Source: an uncultured bacterium (GTDB taxonomy: Bacteria > Bacteroidota > Bacteroidia > Bacteroidales > Bacteroidaceae). From it: 34,544 bases of DNA. Positions 1 to 8,305 of this stretch are shown here, one piece after another. Made by a program: the position numbers and the translations under genes. Each line of letters starts with the position of its first letter. The first letter of the stretch is position 1. The notes under the pieces were generated by a model. The model searched no databases. It saw only the letters and a program-made list of their open reading frames with translations, and was not told the DNA's origin. The stretch lies in NCBI GenBank assembly GCA_945869305.1, contig CAMBOH010000011.1, forward strand, positions 1-34,544, given 5' to 3'.

Positions 1-1786
1 GGCACAGACCGATACCTACTGCACCGAAGCTGCGGGCAACCTGTGCATCGTGGGGTGTGTCGGCATTGGTGCGTACTTGCAGGCGGGTGTACTTGGCGCA
101 GAGGTCCATCAGTGCGGCAAAGTCGCCGGAGAGTTCGGCAGCCTGTGTTTTGATTTCGCCCTTGTATACACGTCCGTTGGTACCGTTGATAGAGATGAAG
201 TCGCCTTCGTGGAGCACTTCGCCGTCAATCTCAACCGTGCGGTTCTTGTAGTCTACATTGATGGCACCGGCACCGCTGACGCAGCACTTGCCCATACCGC
301 GGGCCACTACGGCGGCGTGAGAGGTCATACCGCCACGTGCGGTGAGGATGCCTTCGGCCACTGCCATACCGGCGAGGTCTTCGGGTGAGGTTTCGATACG
401 TACCATGACTACCTTGTGGCCGTCTTCGTGCCACTTGGCAGCGTCTTCAGCGAAGAATACAATCTGTCCGCAGGCAGCACCGGGGCTGGCGGGGAGTCCG
501 CGGGTGAGTTCCTTGGCCTTGGCCAGGGCTTCCTTGCTGAACACGGGGTGGAGCAGTTCGTCGAGCTTCTGCGGTTCGCAGCGTTCGATGGCGGTCTTTT
601 CGTCAATCATGCCCTGACGGAGCAGGTCCATGGCAATCTTTACCATGGCAGCACCGGTACGCTTGCCGTTGCGGGTCTGGAGGAACCAGAGTTTGCCTTC
701 CTGAACGGTGAACTCCATGTCCTGCATGTCGTGATAGTGTTCTTCGAGCTTGGTCTGGATGGCATCGAGCTGACGGTAGATTTCGGGCATAGCCTCTTCC
801 ATGGAGGGGAAGTTGGCCTTGCGTTCCTCTTCGGTGATGCCTTGCAGTTCAGCCCAGCGGCGAGAGCCTTCGAGCGTGATCTGCTGCGGTGTGCGGATAC
901 CGGCAACAACGTCTTCGCCCTGTGCGTTAACGAGCCATTCGCCGTTGAAGAGGTCTTCGCCCGTGGCGGCGTCGCGGCTGAAGCATACACCGGTTGCAGA
1001 GGTGTTGCCCATGTTGCCGAACACCATGGCCATTACCGTTACGGCGGTACCCCATTCGGCGGGGATGCCTTCCATCTTGCGGTAGAGGATGGCGCGCTCG
1101 TTCATCCAAGAGTCGAACACGGCGCAGATGGCACCCCAGAGCTGTTCCATGGGGTCGGTGGGGAATTCCTTCTTGGTCTGTTCAACGATGGCCTTCTTGA
1201 AGCGTACAACGAGTTCCTTCAGGTCTTCGACTTCGAGTTCGTTGTCGAGCTTTACGCCCTTGCTCTTCTTCACCTCTTCGATGATGGCTTCGAAGGGGTC
1301 GACGTCGTCCTTGTTGACGGGCTTCATGCCGAGCACCACGTCTCCGTACATCTGTACGAAACGGCGGTAGGCATCGTAGGCAAAGCGGGGGTTGCCAGTC
1401 TTGCGTGCCAGGCCTTCAACCACTTCGTCGTTCAGACCCAGGTTGAGGATGGTGTCCATCATACCGGGCATGGAAGCGCGGGCACCCGAACGAACAGAAA
1501 GAAGCAGCGGATTCTCCACATCGCCAAACTTGCTGTTCATCAGTTCTTCAACGAGGTGGAGGCTCTTTTCAACCTCTTCCTTCAGCAGGGAAACCACCTG
1601 GTCCTTGCCGATTTCGTAATATTCGTTGCATACATCAGTGGTAATGGTGAAACCCGGGGGCACGGGGACGCCGATAAGGTTCATTTCAGCCAAGTTGGCA
1701 CCTTTGCCGCCCAGCTCGTTGCGCATGTCGGCACGGCCTTCGGCCTTACCGTTACCAAACGTGTAAACTCTTTTTACGTTGTTCAT
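1..1786 (-). CDS. ppdK: Pyruvate phosphate dikinase, N-terminal part (cut by window edge)
   Basis: Catalyses reversible conversion of pyruvate, ATP and phosphate to PEP, AMP and diphosphate in the cytoplasm, linking glycolysis and gluconeogenesis. The reading frame starts at the ATG at 1786 (MNNVKRVYTFGNGKAEGRAD) and stays open for about 595 codons to the window edge. Family members are usually about 870-910 residues, so the PEP/pyruvate-binding C-terminal barrel is outside. The N-terminal ATP-grasp nucleotide-binding part is visible (GGKGANLAEM near residue 27, SVRSGARASMPGMMDT near residue 97). The swivelling phosphohistidine domain is present with GGMTSHAAVVARGMGKCCVSG; the catalytic His is about residue 490 (codon 317-319). 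No frameshift is seen. A promoter match lies about 200 bp upstream. Identity is very secure; the symbol follows usual practice (also ppdK/pdk). Confidence 0.96.
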   Translation of the reverse strand, partial: MNNVKRVYTFGNGKAEGRADMRNELGGKGANLAEMNLIGVPVPPGFTITTDVCNEYYEIGKDQVVSLLKEEVEKSLHLVEELMNSKFGDVENPLLLSVRSGARASMPGMMDTILNLGLNDEVVEGLARKTGNPRFAYDAYRRFVQMYGDVVLGMKPVNKDDVDPFEAIIEEVKKSKGVKLDNELEVEDLKELVVRFKKAIVEQTKKEFPTDPMEQLWGAICAVFDSWMNERAILYRKMEGIPAEWGTAVTVMAMVFGNMGNTSATGVCFSRDAATGEDLFNGEWLVNAQGEDVVAGIRTPQQITLEGSRRWAELQGITEEERKANFPSMEEAMPEIYRQLDAIQTKLEEHYHDMQDMEFTVQEGKLWFLQTRNGKRTGAAMVKIAMDLLRQGMIDEKTAIERCEPQKLDELLHPVFSKEALAKAKELTRGLPASPGAACGQIVFFAEDAAKWHEDGHKVVMVRIETSPEDLAGMAVAEGILTARGGMTSHAAVVARGMGKCCVSGAGAINVDYKNRTVEIDGEVLHEGDFISINGTNGRVYKGEIKTQAAELSGDFAALMDLCAKYTRLQVRTNADTPHDAQVARSFGAVGIGLC

Positions 1787-1984
1787 GGTTGTTATTAAAT
1801 GAGTGAATGAATTTTGATTGCGTTTTTTATGGGTTAATAGCTCAATGGCACGTCAGGGCCGGAGCGTTTCCTGCTGTGGGGAGGCTGTCGGAGCAGTCCT
1901 TCGGGCCAGTCCCTATCAGGAATCGGGCACTGGGTTTGCAGGCAATTTCATGCCCTGATGCGGTACAGGTAGGCAGTACAGCCG

Positions 1985-2015
1985 CAAATTTAAATAATTG
2001 TTTTGGAACGCACAA
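1985..2015 (-). promoter_or_regulatory. Predicted Bacteroidetes-type promoter of ppdK
   Basis: On the minus strand the sequence reads TTG (2015-2013), a 20-nt spacer, then TAAATTTG (1992-1985). This fits the Bacteroidetes sigma-ABfr consensus of a -33 TTG/TTTG and -7 TAnnTTTG. It would give a leader of roughly 190 nt before the ppdK ATG. The match is by eye only. Confidence 0.5.
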
Positions 2016-2154
2016 GTAAAGAGGCGTTTTTTCAAAGTCCACTTTTAAAAACTCAGCTTATCGCGTTAAAAAGCGTTTTGTTTTGGCCTCTGGGAGGCTG
2101 TCTGGTGGCTGTTCCCGGGTGATGGGCCCTTGGTCGTGGGGGATGGGAGAATAA

Positions 2155-2230
2155 GTTATGAGGTCATAAAGTCACTCACTGGGCGGCGGAGCCTTCTGCC
2201 ACGCCGTGCGTAACTTTATAACCTCATAAC
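2155..2230. repeat. Imperfect inverted repeat built on TTATGAGG
   Basis: The 18-nt arm 2155-2172 (GTTATGAGGTCATAAAGT) is the reverse complement of 2213-2230 (ACTTTATAACCTCATAAC) at 17 of 18 positions. The 40-nt interior is GC-rich and contains CGGCGG and ACGCCG, which could extend the fold. It sits 50-125 bp past the MFS stop codon, so it could protect or end that transcript, though no T-run follows. The left arm plus the next bases recur at 17552-17576. Confidence 0.75.
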
Positions 2231-2261
2231 CTCATAACCCCATAACCTCATAACCACATAA
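2222..2261. repeat. Tandem octamer repeat, five CCTCATAA-type units
   Basis: Five consecutive 8-bp units are CCTCATAA, CCTCATAA, CCCCATAA, CCTCATAA and CCACATAA. The array overlaps the right arm of the neighbouring inverted repeat. The reverse complement TTATGAGG is the core of the 15-bp tandem repeat at 17505-17560. Confidence 0.85.
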
Positions 2262-2279
2262 TGCCTGTGTCCCCGGACA

Positions 2280-3929
2280 TCAGTAGCAGGGAAGCTTGCG
2301 CTTCGACCAGGGCACGAGCAGGATGAGTCCTCCGCAGATCAGGCAGCCGTAGAAAGTCCAGCCCGCCATTTCCTTCACGGCAGTCAGTGTGGCCTGTACC
2401 TGTATCTTGCCCTTGAGCGAGATGGCAGCCATCTGTTCGGCTTCGGTCTCGCTCTTGCCTTGCATCATCATGCCCCGCACGGTCTGCTGGTATTGGGCCG
2501 CAGTGGCTGTTTCGGTGCGGTCGTAGTCGTGGGCAAAGCGGGTGATGTAGTGCTGCTGGCGTTCTTGCAGCACATTTGAGTAGAGGGCTGAGCCTATGCC
2601 TGGTGCTACAATCATGCGCACGGTGAGCATGATGCACACCCAGGTCGACATGAACCGGTAGGGCATGCGCTGGTTGGCGTAGACTGCCGTTACGGCATAC
2701 AGCAGCATCATGCCTGCTCCGCGTATGATGATGGGCCACTTCATGCGCTCCATCATGCCCTGCGTCTGTACTTCGAAGTACATGAAGAGGGCCGAGAGCC
2801 CGATGAGCAGGAAGCCGTAGGCAAAGAGGTACTTGAAGTGCCAGCCTTTGCTGCTGAACACGACGGCCATGACCAGGCCGATGAAGTAGCCTACGAGCAC
2901 CCAGTTGCCCAGTCCGGCCACCTGGAGGTTGTCCATCTTCATGCCCACGGAGCAGAAGATGTTGACAAACATCTGGCTGGAGTTGAACACCATGAGTCCC
3001 ACAAAGAGCAGGATGCCGCCCTGCACGCTCTTGAGCTTGAGCGTGTCGAGCACGAAGTAGGGGGAGTAGCGCACGTTTTCCAGATAGAGGAAGATGCCGG
3101 AGCTGATTACGCAGAGGGCGGTGGCCCAGCGTATCTGGTCGGAGTCGTACCAGTCGAGCACCTTGCCGTATACCATTATATATATAAAGGAGAGGCACAT
3201 GAGGCAGAACATGGTGACGTTGCCGAACTTGGAGAATCCGATGGGGAAGTGCCGGGTAGGGTAGGGGTTGTAGGGCATGGTGACGAGCAGCACGAGGATG
3301 GCCACACCCAGTGCGACCATCATGGCGTAGTATACATACTGCCACTCGTAGTTGTAGGCAAACCAGGCCGTGAGCCAGGTGCCTATCTGGCCGAGAATCA
3401 TGAAGAAGAAGTAGATGATGGGCATGCTGGCGGTCTTTTCCTTGTCCAGCTTGTCCCATCCGGCTTCGTCGGTCGGCTCATTGCCCGGTGTCAGGTTGTG
3501 GGTGGCTTCGATGCCGAAGCCATACTTGATGAGGGTGAAGAGGTTACACATGAGCAGGGCCTGGCGCACGAAGCCCATCACCAGGCTGCACAGGGCCAGC
3601 ACATACACGCTCTGGGTGCGGGCGCAGATGAGGCTCAGCAGCATGAGGATGGCAAAGCCTACCATGAGCATCATCTTTTGGCGGCGCAGACACACCAGAC
3701 GGTAGAAGAAGGGCGAGAAGGCCGCCATGCCCACCGAGGTGGCAAAGCCCACAAAGGTGATGTGCTCGGAGATGATGCCCAGTCCGCCTATCATCTCGGC
3801 GCTGTTGGCCGAGTAGACGCCGCTCACCGTCATGATGGGGATGAACAGCAGAATCAGGAAGATGATGCCCAGCGGCTTCGGCACCCAGTCGTAGAAGGGG
3901 AAGTTCTGGGGGAGTTGTTTGGGTGTCAT
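2280..3929 (-). CDS. MFS efflux transporter, EmrB/DHA2-like
   Basis: A 549-residue integral membrane protein with about 12-14 hydrophobic segments, ending KRKLPCY. It is the likely proton-coupled inner-membrane pump of a tripartite exporter. The HlyD/EmrA-like adaptor stops only 7 nt upstream and a TolC-like channel gene precedes that, which is the main evidence for the EmrB role. The sequence itself looks like the divergent Bacteroidetes branch of the drug:H+ antiporter family, so the substrate cannot be named. The start at 3929 (MTPKQLPQNF) was chosen because it follows the adaptor stop directly with an AAGG-containing leader. An upstream in-frame ATG at 3959 would overlap the adaptor gene. 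A soluble stretch rich in Gln and Thr (about residues 450-500) precedes the last membrane segment. Confidence 0.85.
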   Translation of the reverse strand: MTPKQLPQNFPFYDWVPKPLGIIFLILLFIPIMTVSGVYSANSAEMIGGLGIISEHITFVGFATSVGMAAFSPFFYRLVCLRRQKMMLMVGFAILMLLSLICARTQSVYVLALCSLVMGFVRQALLMCNLFTLIKYGFGIEATHNLTPGNEPTDEAGWDKLDKEKTASMPIIYFFFMILGQIGTWLTAWFAYNYEWQYVYYAMMVALGVAILVLLVTMPYNPYPTRHFPIGFSKFGNVTMFCLMCLSFIYIMVYGKVLDWYDSDQIRWATALCVISSGIFLYLENVRYSPYFVLDTLKLKSVQGGILLFVGLMVFNSSQMFVNIFCSVGMKMDNLQVAGLGNWVLVGYFIGLVMAVVFSSKGWHFKYLFAYGFLLIGLSALFMYFEVQTQGMMERMKWPIIIRGAGMMLLYAVTAVYANQRMPYRFMSTWVCIMLTVRMIVAPGIGSALYSNVLQERQQHYITRFAHDYDRTETATAAQYQQTVRGMMMQGKSETEAEQMAAISLKGKIQVQATLTAVKEMAGWTFYGCLICGGLILLVPWSKRKLPCY

Positions 3930-3936
3930 CCTTAAT

Positions 3937-5040
3937 CTATTTCTTCTCTGCTTTAACAATCACCATCATGCCGGCGGCCAGACGGTCGTTGTCTTCCTTC
4001 GAGAGGCCTTCGAAGTCGATGCGTACAGGCACGCGCTGCTGAATCTTCACGAAATTGCCGGCCGAGTTGTCGGTGGGCACCAGCGAATATTTCGAGCCTG
4101 TGGCTCCCGATATGGCTGTAACCTTGCCGGTGAACTCCTTGTCGCTGATGGCGTCGACTGTCATCTTGACCTTCTGGCCCACGTGCAGCTGTTCGACCTG
4201 TGTCTCCTTGTAGTTGGCAATGACCCACTTCTGCGTGTTGGGCATGAGGTAGGTGATGGTCTGTCCGGCGTTCACCATCTGTCCCTCTTCGAGTGCGCGG
4301 CGGCCCAGCTTGCCGTCGCAGGGGGCCAGCACCACGCAGTAGGAGAGGTTGAGCTTGGCCATTTCGAGGGCCGCCTGTGCACGTTCGATGGCGGCGGCAT
4401 TATTGGCCTTGCGTGTCTTCACTTCGTTCACGCCCGAGAGGGCAGCCTGCTTCTGCTTCAGCACGGCATCGAGCTTCTGCTGCGTGGCCTTGTATTCGGT
4501 TTCGTACTGTTCGAGCTGGATGGGTGTGGCAGCGTTGCGTTCCACCAGGTTGCGGTAGCGCTGCACGTCCTTGGCCAGCTTTTCGAGCCGTATCTTGATT
4601 TCCGATATGCTGGCATCGTAGACTGTGGCCGAGGTCTGTGTGGTCTGCAGCGAGGCGTCGGTCACGTCAGAACCGGCCATGGCATCTTTCAGTGCGGCTT
4701 CGGCTTCCATCAGCCTGATGCGGTATTCGCGGTCGTCGAGGGTGAGCAGCGTGTCGCCCTTCTTCACGTCCTGGTGTTCGGTGAAGTAGATTTTCTTGAT
4801 GTAGCCCGAGGCCCTGAGGTTGACGGGTGAGATGTACTGTTCAATCTGCGCGTCGTTGCTCGATTCGTTGCTGGTGTAGTCGACAAACATGAGGACGACC
4901 TGGACCACACCCCACAGCACGAGGCCCAGGCCGATGAGGCTGACCAACATCTGGCGCACCTTCTGCTTCTTGAGTTTCTTGGCGGTGGTTTCCAAGCGCT
5001 TTGTGTCTTGGCTATTCTGAGTTTGCTGTTCCTGTTTCAT
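3937..5040 (-). CDS. HlyD/EmrA-family membrane fusion protein
   Basis: A 367-residue periplasmic adaptor that would bridge the inner-membrane MFS pump and the outer-membrane channel. A short basic cytoplasmic N-terminus (KKLKKQKVRQ) is followed by one membrane anchor at about residues 31-53. A barrel-sandwich/lipoyl half (NLRASGYIKKIYFTEHQDVK) comes next, then a long helical hairpin (about 90-210), the second lipoyl half (APCDGKLGRRALEEGQMVNAG) and a beta-barrel domain ending in MMVIVKAEKK. This order is standard for EmrA-type adaptors, and length is normal. It sits 7 nt before the MFS gene and 135 nt after the tolC-like gene. No distinguishing feature indicates the exported compound. Confidence 0.92.
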   Translation of the reverse strand: MKQEQQTQNSQDTKRLETTAKKLKKQKVRQMLVSLIGLGLVLWGVVQVVLMFVDYTSNESSNDAQIEQYISPVNLRASGYIKKIYFTEHQDVKKGDTLLTLDDREYRIRLMEAEAALKDAMAGSDVTDASLQTTQTSATVYDASISEIKIRLEKLAKDVQRYRNLVERNAATPIQLEQYETEYKATQQKLDAVLKQKQAALSGVNEVKTRKANNAAAIERAQAALEMAKLNLSYCVVLAPCDGKLGRRALEEGQMVNAGQTITYLMPNTQKWVIANYKETQVEQLHVGQKVKMTVDAISDKEFTGKVTAISGATGSKYSLVPTDNSAGNFVKIQQRVPVRIDFEGLSKEDNDRLAAGMMVIVKAEKK

Positions 5041-5175
5041 TGTCTGATGGGTTGGGGGAAGGTAAGGAGGAAAAGGGGTTATAAAAAAAGTTGAGGCCGT
5101 TGCAGTCCGTGCCGTAGGGCTGGCCCGTTCGCTCCGGCGGTTGGCCGGCAGTAGGCCGGCAGGCTGTGGACAGTG

Positions 5176-6504
5176 TCACTCCGTCAGCCTGTCCAGCTGT
5201 CCGGTGAGTTTCAGCACAGTCAGGTTCGACACCTGATAGTTGTAGTGGGCCGTGAGGTAGTTGTTTTGTGCTTCGCTCATGCTCATCTGGTCTTGCAACA
5301 CCTCGACCATCGATACGATGCCTTCGCGGTAGCGGTCGTAGGTCACACCGTAGATGTTCTCGGCCAGCAGGTAGTTTTCGCGCTGTTTGAAGTAGTTGCG
5401 CTGGTTGTTCACCTGGTCCTTGATGGCGTTGGCATACTGCGTCTGCATGTTCTTGAGCGTGTTCTCGTAGCCGATGCGGGCCGTTTCGGCATCCAGCCTG
5501 GCCTTGCGCAACTTCGAGCGGCGTTCGTAGCCGTCAAAGAGCGGCAGACGGAACGAAAGCCCTATGCCGTTCGAGCCATACCAGTGGTTTGATTCGCTGG
5601 AGCGGAACCAGTTTTCGAACTTGTCGGTATAGGAGCTGTACATCACGTTGGCCGTCAGGGCCAGTGTCGGTTTGTAGGCATCCTTGGCCAGTTTTACCTG
5701 TTTGTCGGCCAGTGTGACGTTCTGCTCCATCAGCTGCAGCTCATAGAGCTTCGTGTTCAGTCCGCTCATCACGGCCGGGTCAAAGTCATCGACCGCCTTT
5801 TCCACCACAGTGACAGGCTCGTCGGCCGGATAGTCGAGGATGTACTTCAGCATGTTATACTGCTCGGTGAGCATGGCCTCGGCGTTGGCGGCCTGTATGC
5901 GTGTGCTTTCCAGACGCACGTTGATGCGCTTCAGGTCAACCTCAAGTGCCATCTCATTGTCGTGGAAGGCCTGGGTGATGGCTTGCAGTTCTTCGAAACG
6001 CTTGATGTTGTCGTTGATGATGCCCAGCTGTTCGCGCGTGTTCTGTGCCAGATAGTAGATTTTGGCAATCTGCACCATGAGGTCCTCGCGTGCCTTTTCG
6101 TAAGACAGCTGGTTGATTTCGTCTACCGTCTGCGCGATGCTCACTGCCGTGCGTGCCATTTGACTGTAAAGCGGCATTTGCAGCTGCACGCCGGCCGCTG
6201 CGTTGTATTGCAGCGTCTTGGTCACGTTGTACAGCTTGCCGTAGGCTTTGCCGTCGGTCACCGAAACGGGCGGTGCAAAGTTGTCATTGAGGTTCGCCAC
6301 AGCGTTGATTTGCGGTAGTAGCTTGGCGCGGTTTTCGCTGATGCTGAGTTTCCCTTTGGCAATCTCGTTGCGCGAGGCTTTCAGCGAGAGGTTGTTTTCG
6401 AGGCCTATCCTTATACACTCCTTCAGCGTGAGCGTTACCTGTGCTACAGCCGATGGAATCATGATGGAGGTGGCCATGGAAATGATTAACAGCTTCCTTT
6501 TCAT
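5176..6504 (-). CDS. TolC-family outer-membrane efflux protein
   Basis: A 442-residue outer-membrane factor and first gene of the efflux operon. It starts with a signal peptide (MKRKLLIISMATSIMIPSAVAQ) followed directly by the family's opening LTLKECIRIGLENN. It contains two long coiled-coil repeats typical of the TolC trimer, with internal similarity between about residues 30-230 and 240-440. The C-terminal MVEVLQDQMSMSEAQNNYLTAHYNY is characteristic of the second repeat. The channel would span the periplasm and outer membrane and dock with the HlyD-like adaptor encoded next. A TAATTTTG promoter element lies about 27 bp upstream. Identity is secure; substrate is unknown. Confidence 0.94.
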   Translation of the reverse strand: MKRKLLIISMATSIMIPSAVAQVTLTLKECIRIGLENNLSLKASRNEIAKGKLSISENRAKLLPQINAVANLNDNFAPPVSVTDGKAYGKLYNVTKTLQYNAAAGVQLQMPLYSQMARTAVSIAQTVDEINQLSYEKAREDLMVQIAKIYYLAQNTREQLGIINDNIKRFEELQAITQAFHDNEMALEVDLKRINVRLESTRIQAANAEAMLTEQYNMLKYILDYPADEPVTVVEKAVDDFDPAVMSGLNTKLYELQLMEQNVTLADKQVKLAKDAYKPTLALTANVMYSSYTDKFENWFRSSESNHWYGSNGIGLSFRLPLFDGYERRSKLRKARLDAETARIGYENTLKNMQTQYANAIKDQVNNQRNYFKQRENYLLAENIYGVTYDRYREGIVSMVEVLQDQMSMSEAQNNYLTAHYNYQVSNLTVLKLTGQLDRLTE

Positions 6505-6530
6505 GTAGTAAAGTATGTCTTAAACGGGTG

Positions 6531-6538
6531 CAAAATTA
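6531..6538 (-). promoter_or_regulatory. Predicted -7 element of the efflux operon promoter
   Basis: Minus-strand TAATTTTG matches the Bacteroidetes -7 consensus TAnnTTTG and lies 27 bp before the tolC-like ATG, giving a short leader. A clear TTG at -33 is not seen at the usual distance, so confidence is moderate. Confidence 0.4.
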
Positions 6539-6735
6539 GCAGTTTTTACACCTGTGTTTCGGTTCTTTCTTTCATATGGAACAGTATTTTGTCCGAATTG
6601 TCCAATCATCCCCAAAAGACCTCCTTGTTTGCAAACTGTGCTTGACATCAGACTGTGGCTTTCAGCGGCATTGCGTGCCTTCGCTGGCTGGCACGTAGCG
6701 TCAATTCTGTTCATTCTGTAGGGACGGAGCCCGCG

Positions 6736-6776
6736 AAAAACAAGTCCAGGCTCAGGTTTTCCTGAGCCTGGACTTG
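6736..6776 (-). terminator. Perfect 16-bp hairpin with T-run, second terminator downstream of sdaA
   Basis: CAAGTCCAGGCTCAGG (6741-6756) and CCTGAGCCTGGACTTG (6761-6776) are perfect complements separated by a 4-nt loop. On the minus strand the stem is followed by five T residues (A-run 6736-6740 on the plus strand), which fits an intrinsic terminator reading toward the efflux operon. No gene is recognised between it and the sdaA terminator. Confidence 0.7.
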
Positions 6777-6955
6777 CAGCTCTCCCCTCGACACTTCGTT
6801 TTTCGTCTCTCAGCATGTGCGAAAATGGAGTTTGAAGGCCGCTTGCTGTCGCTTTTTGTGTGTAGATTGCCTCCTTTGGAATGTCAAGATTTTGTCAGGA
6901 TTCAAGGGCTGGGGCATGGGGGATTGCCGCGTGGACTGTATGGAGAGGGAAAGGG

Positions 6956-7001
6956 AAAAAAGAAGTGCAAGGAGGAGCGGCAGAAGCCCTCTTCCTTGCA
7001 C
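6956..7001 (-). terminator. Intrinsic terminator of sdaA
   Basis: On the minus strand, 54 nt after the sdaA stop, GTGCAAGGA pairs with TCCTTGCAC (6993-7001 with 6965-6973). The stem extends past one mismatch, and CTTC plus a six-T run follow (A-run 6956-6961). Confidence 0.8.
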
Positions 7002-7054
7002 AACCCGGTTATGGATGTGGCGTAGTCTTGTCTGGCCCCAGGAGAGGGGCGGCC

Positions 7055-8254
7055 TTAATTCTTGAACTGCTTGGCCAGTCCGCCCTCCGATGTCTCACGG
7101 TAGAGCGAAGGCAGGTCATGGCCCGTCTGTTTCATTACCTCTACGGCCTTGTCGTACGATATGCGGTGTTCGCCTTCGGCGTAGGTGGCGTAGAGATTGG
7201 CATCGAGAGCCCGTGCGGCGGCATGTGCGTTGCGTTCGATACAGGGAATCTGCACTAAGCCGCAGATGGGGTCACACGTCATGCCGAAGTGGTGCTCGAG
7301 ACCCATTTCGGCAGCATACTCCGTGGCAGCCAGACTACCGCCAAAGATGTAGTTGGCAGCAGCAGCAGCCATGGCGCAGGCCACGCCTACCTCAGCCTGG
7401 CAGCCTGCTTCGGCTCCCGAAATGGAGGCACGGGCTTTGGCGATGTTGCCCACCAGTCCGGCGGTGGCCAGTGCATGGAGCACACGCTTGTCACTGAAGC
7501 GGCGGCTCTTGGCTATGTGGTAGAGCACGGCGGGCACTACGCCGCAGCTGCCACAGGTGGGTGCTGTCACGATCCGTCCGCCCGAAGCGTTCTCCTCTGA
7601 CACGGCCAGCGCGTAGGCAAATACCAGACCGCGCGACTGCAGGTTGCTGCTGTAGCCCATCGCCTTGATATAATAATGGGGTGCCTTGCGCCTCAGGTTC
7701 AGTCCGCCGGGCAGCACGCCTTCCTCTTCGAGGCCGCGTTCGACGGCGGCCTTCATCACCTGCCACACCTCTTCGAGGTATTCCCAGATGTCCGGTCCTT
7801 CGCAGTAGTCCACGTATTGCCAGTAGGAGCGTCCGCGCTCTTCGCACCATCGCTTGATGTCGAGCAGGTGGTCCAGCTCGTAGAGGTCAGGCGTTTCCGT
7901 CTTGTTGCCCCCCTCTTCGGCCAGCGCGCCACCGCCCACGCTGTAGACGGTCCAGGCATCATGGGCCTGTCCTTCCGGGTCGACGGCTTCAAACTTCATG
8001 CCGTTGGGGTGGAAGGGCAGGACGATTTCGGGCAGCCACACGAAGTCCGTGCGTTCCTTGCCCAGTACGGAGTAGATGGCCCAGTCCGTGAGGTGTCCTT
8101 TGCCTGTAGCGGCCAGGCTGCCGTAGAGTGTCACCTTGAAGCGCGGCGCATCGGGGTGGGCTGCGAGGTATCGTTCGGCTGCATGGCGCGGTCCCATGGT
8201 GTGTGACGACGAAGGGCCTTGGCCAATGCGGTAGAGTTCTTTCAGAGATTTCAT
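7055..8254 (-). CDS. sdaA: L-serine dehydratase (ammonia-lyase), iron-sulfur dependent, single chain
   Basis: Deaminates L-serine to pyruvate and ammonia using a [4Fe-4S] cluster rather than PLP. The 399-residue protein has the fused beta-alpha architecture. The N-terminal beta domain carries GPSSSHTMGPRHAAERY (SSSHTMGP at residues 15-22). The alpha domain carries APTCGSCGVVPAVL (Cys234, Cys237), AGCQAEVGVACAMAA (Cys285) and CDPICGLVQIPCIERN (Cys327, Cys331, Cys338), containing the family's cluster ligands. Length is slightly under the 450-460 residues of E. coli enzymes, as usual for Bacteroidetes single-chain forms. It lies 51 bp downstream of fbp on the same strand with no clear promoter between them, so the two may be cotranscribed. 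A terminator follows. Confidence 0.95.
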   Translation of the reverse strand: MKSLKELYRIGQGPSSSHTMGPRHAAERYLAAHPDAPRFKVTLYGSLAATGKGHLTDWAIYSVLGKERTDFVWLPEIVLPFHPNGMKFEAVDPEGQAHDAWTVYSVGGGALAEEGGNKTETPDLYELDHLLDIKRWCEERGRSYWQYVDYCEGPDIWEYLEEVWQVMKAAVERGLEEEGVLPGGLNLRRKAPHYYIKAMGYSSNLQSRGLVFAYALAVSEENASGGRIVTAPTCGSCGVVPAVLYHIAKSRRFSDKRVLHALATAGLVGNIAKARASISGAEAGCQAEVGVACAMAAAAANYIFGGSLAATEYAAEMGLEHHFGMTCDPICGLVQIPCIERNAHAAARALDANLYATYAEGEHRISYDKAVEVMKQTGHDLPSLYRETSEGGLAKQFKN

Positions 8255-8305
8255 GTATGAGAGAGATTAGTGAGCTTGGTTTTGTGTGACATGCAAGTGA
8301 CGTGG

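Larger units (their letters stand above)
1787..2279. other. Gene-free interval between ppdK and the efflux operon
   Basis: The interval holds the ppdK promoter candidate and its long leader on one side, and the inverted plus tandem TTATGAGG/CCTCATAA repeats next to the end of the MFS gene on the other. A short GCCTC-TGG-GAGGC hairpin lies near 2090-2100 and lacks a T-run. The open frames here have no recognisable protein features. Confidence 0.6.
6505..7054. other. Gene-free interval with two minus-strand terminators
   Basis: This 550-bp interval separates the start of the efflux operon from the end of sdaA. It contains the tolC promoter element and two hairpins with T-runs on the minus strand (6736-6776 and 6956-7001). 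The short open frames have no family features; one minus-strand frame with a hydrophobic start overlaps the sdaA terminator and is not credible. Confidence 0.6.

Noticed and set aside
416-1798. 460-codon open frame on the plus strand opposite ppdK
   Set aside because: It is antisense to a clear pyruvate phosphate dikinase frame, is rich in His, Val and Phe in the manner of reverse-strand shadows of GC-rich genes, and has no family motif.
2838-3935. 365-codon plus-strand frame opposite the MFS gene
   Set aside because: The His/Glu/Gly-rich composition is the mirror of a membrane-protein gene; the opposite frame has coherent transmembrane segments and operon context.
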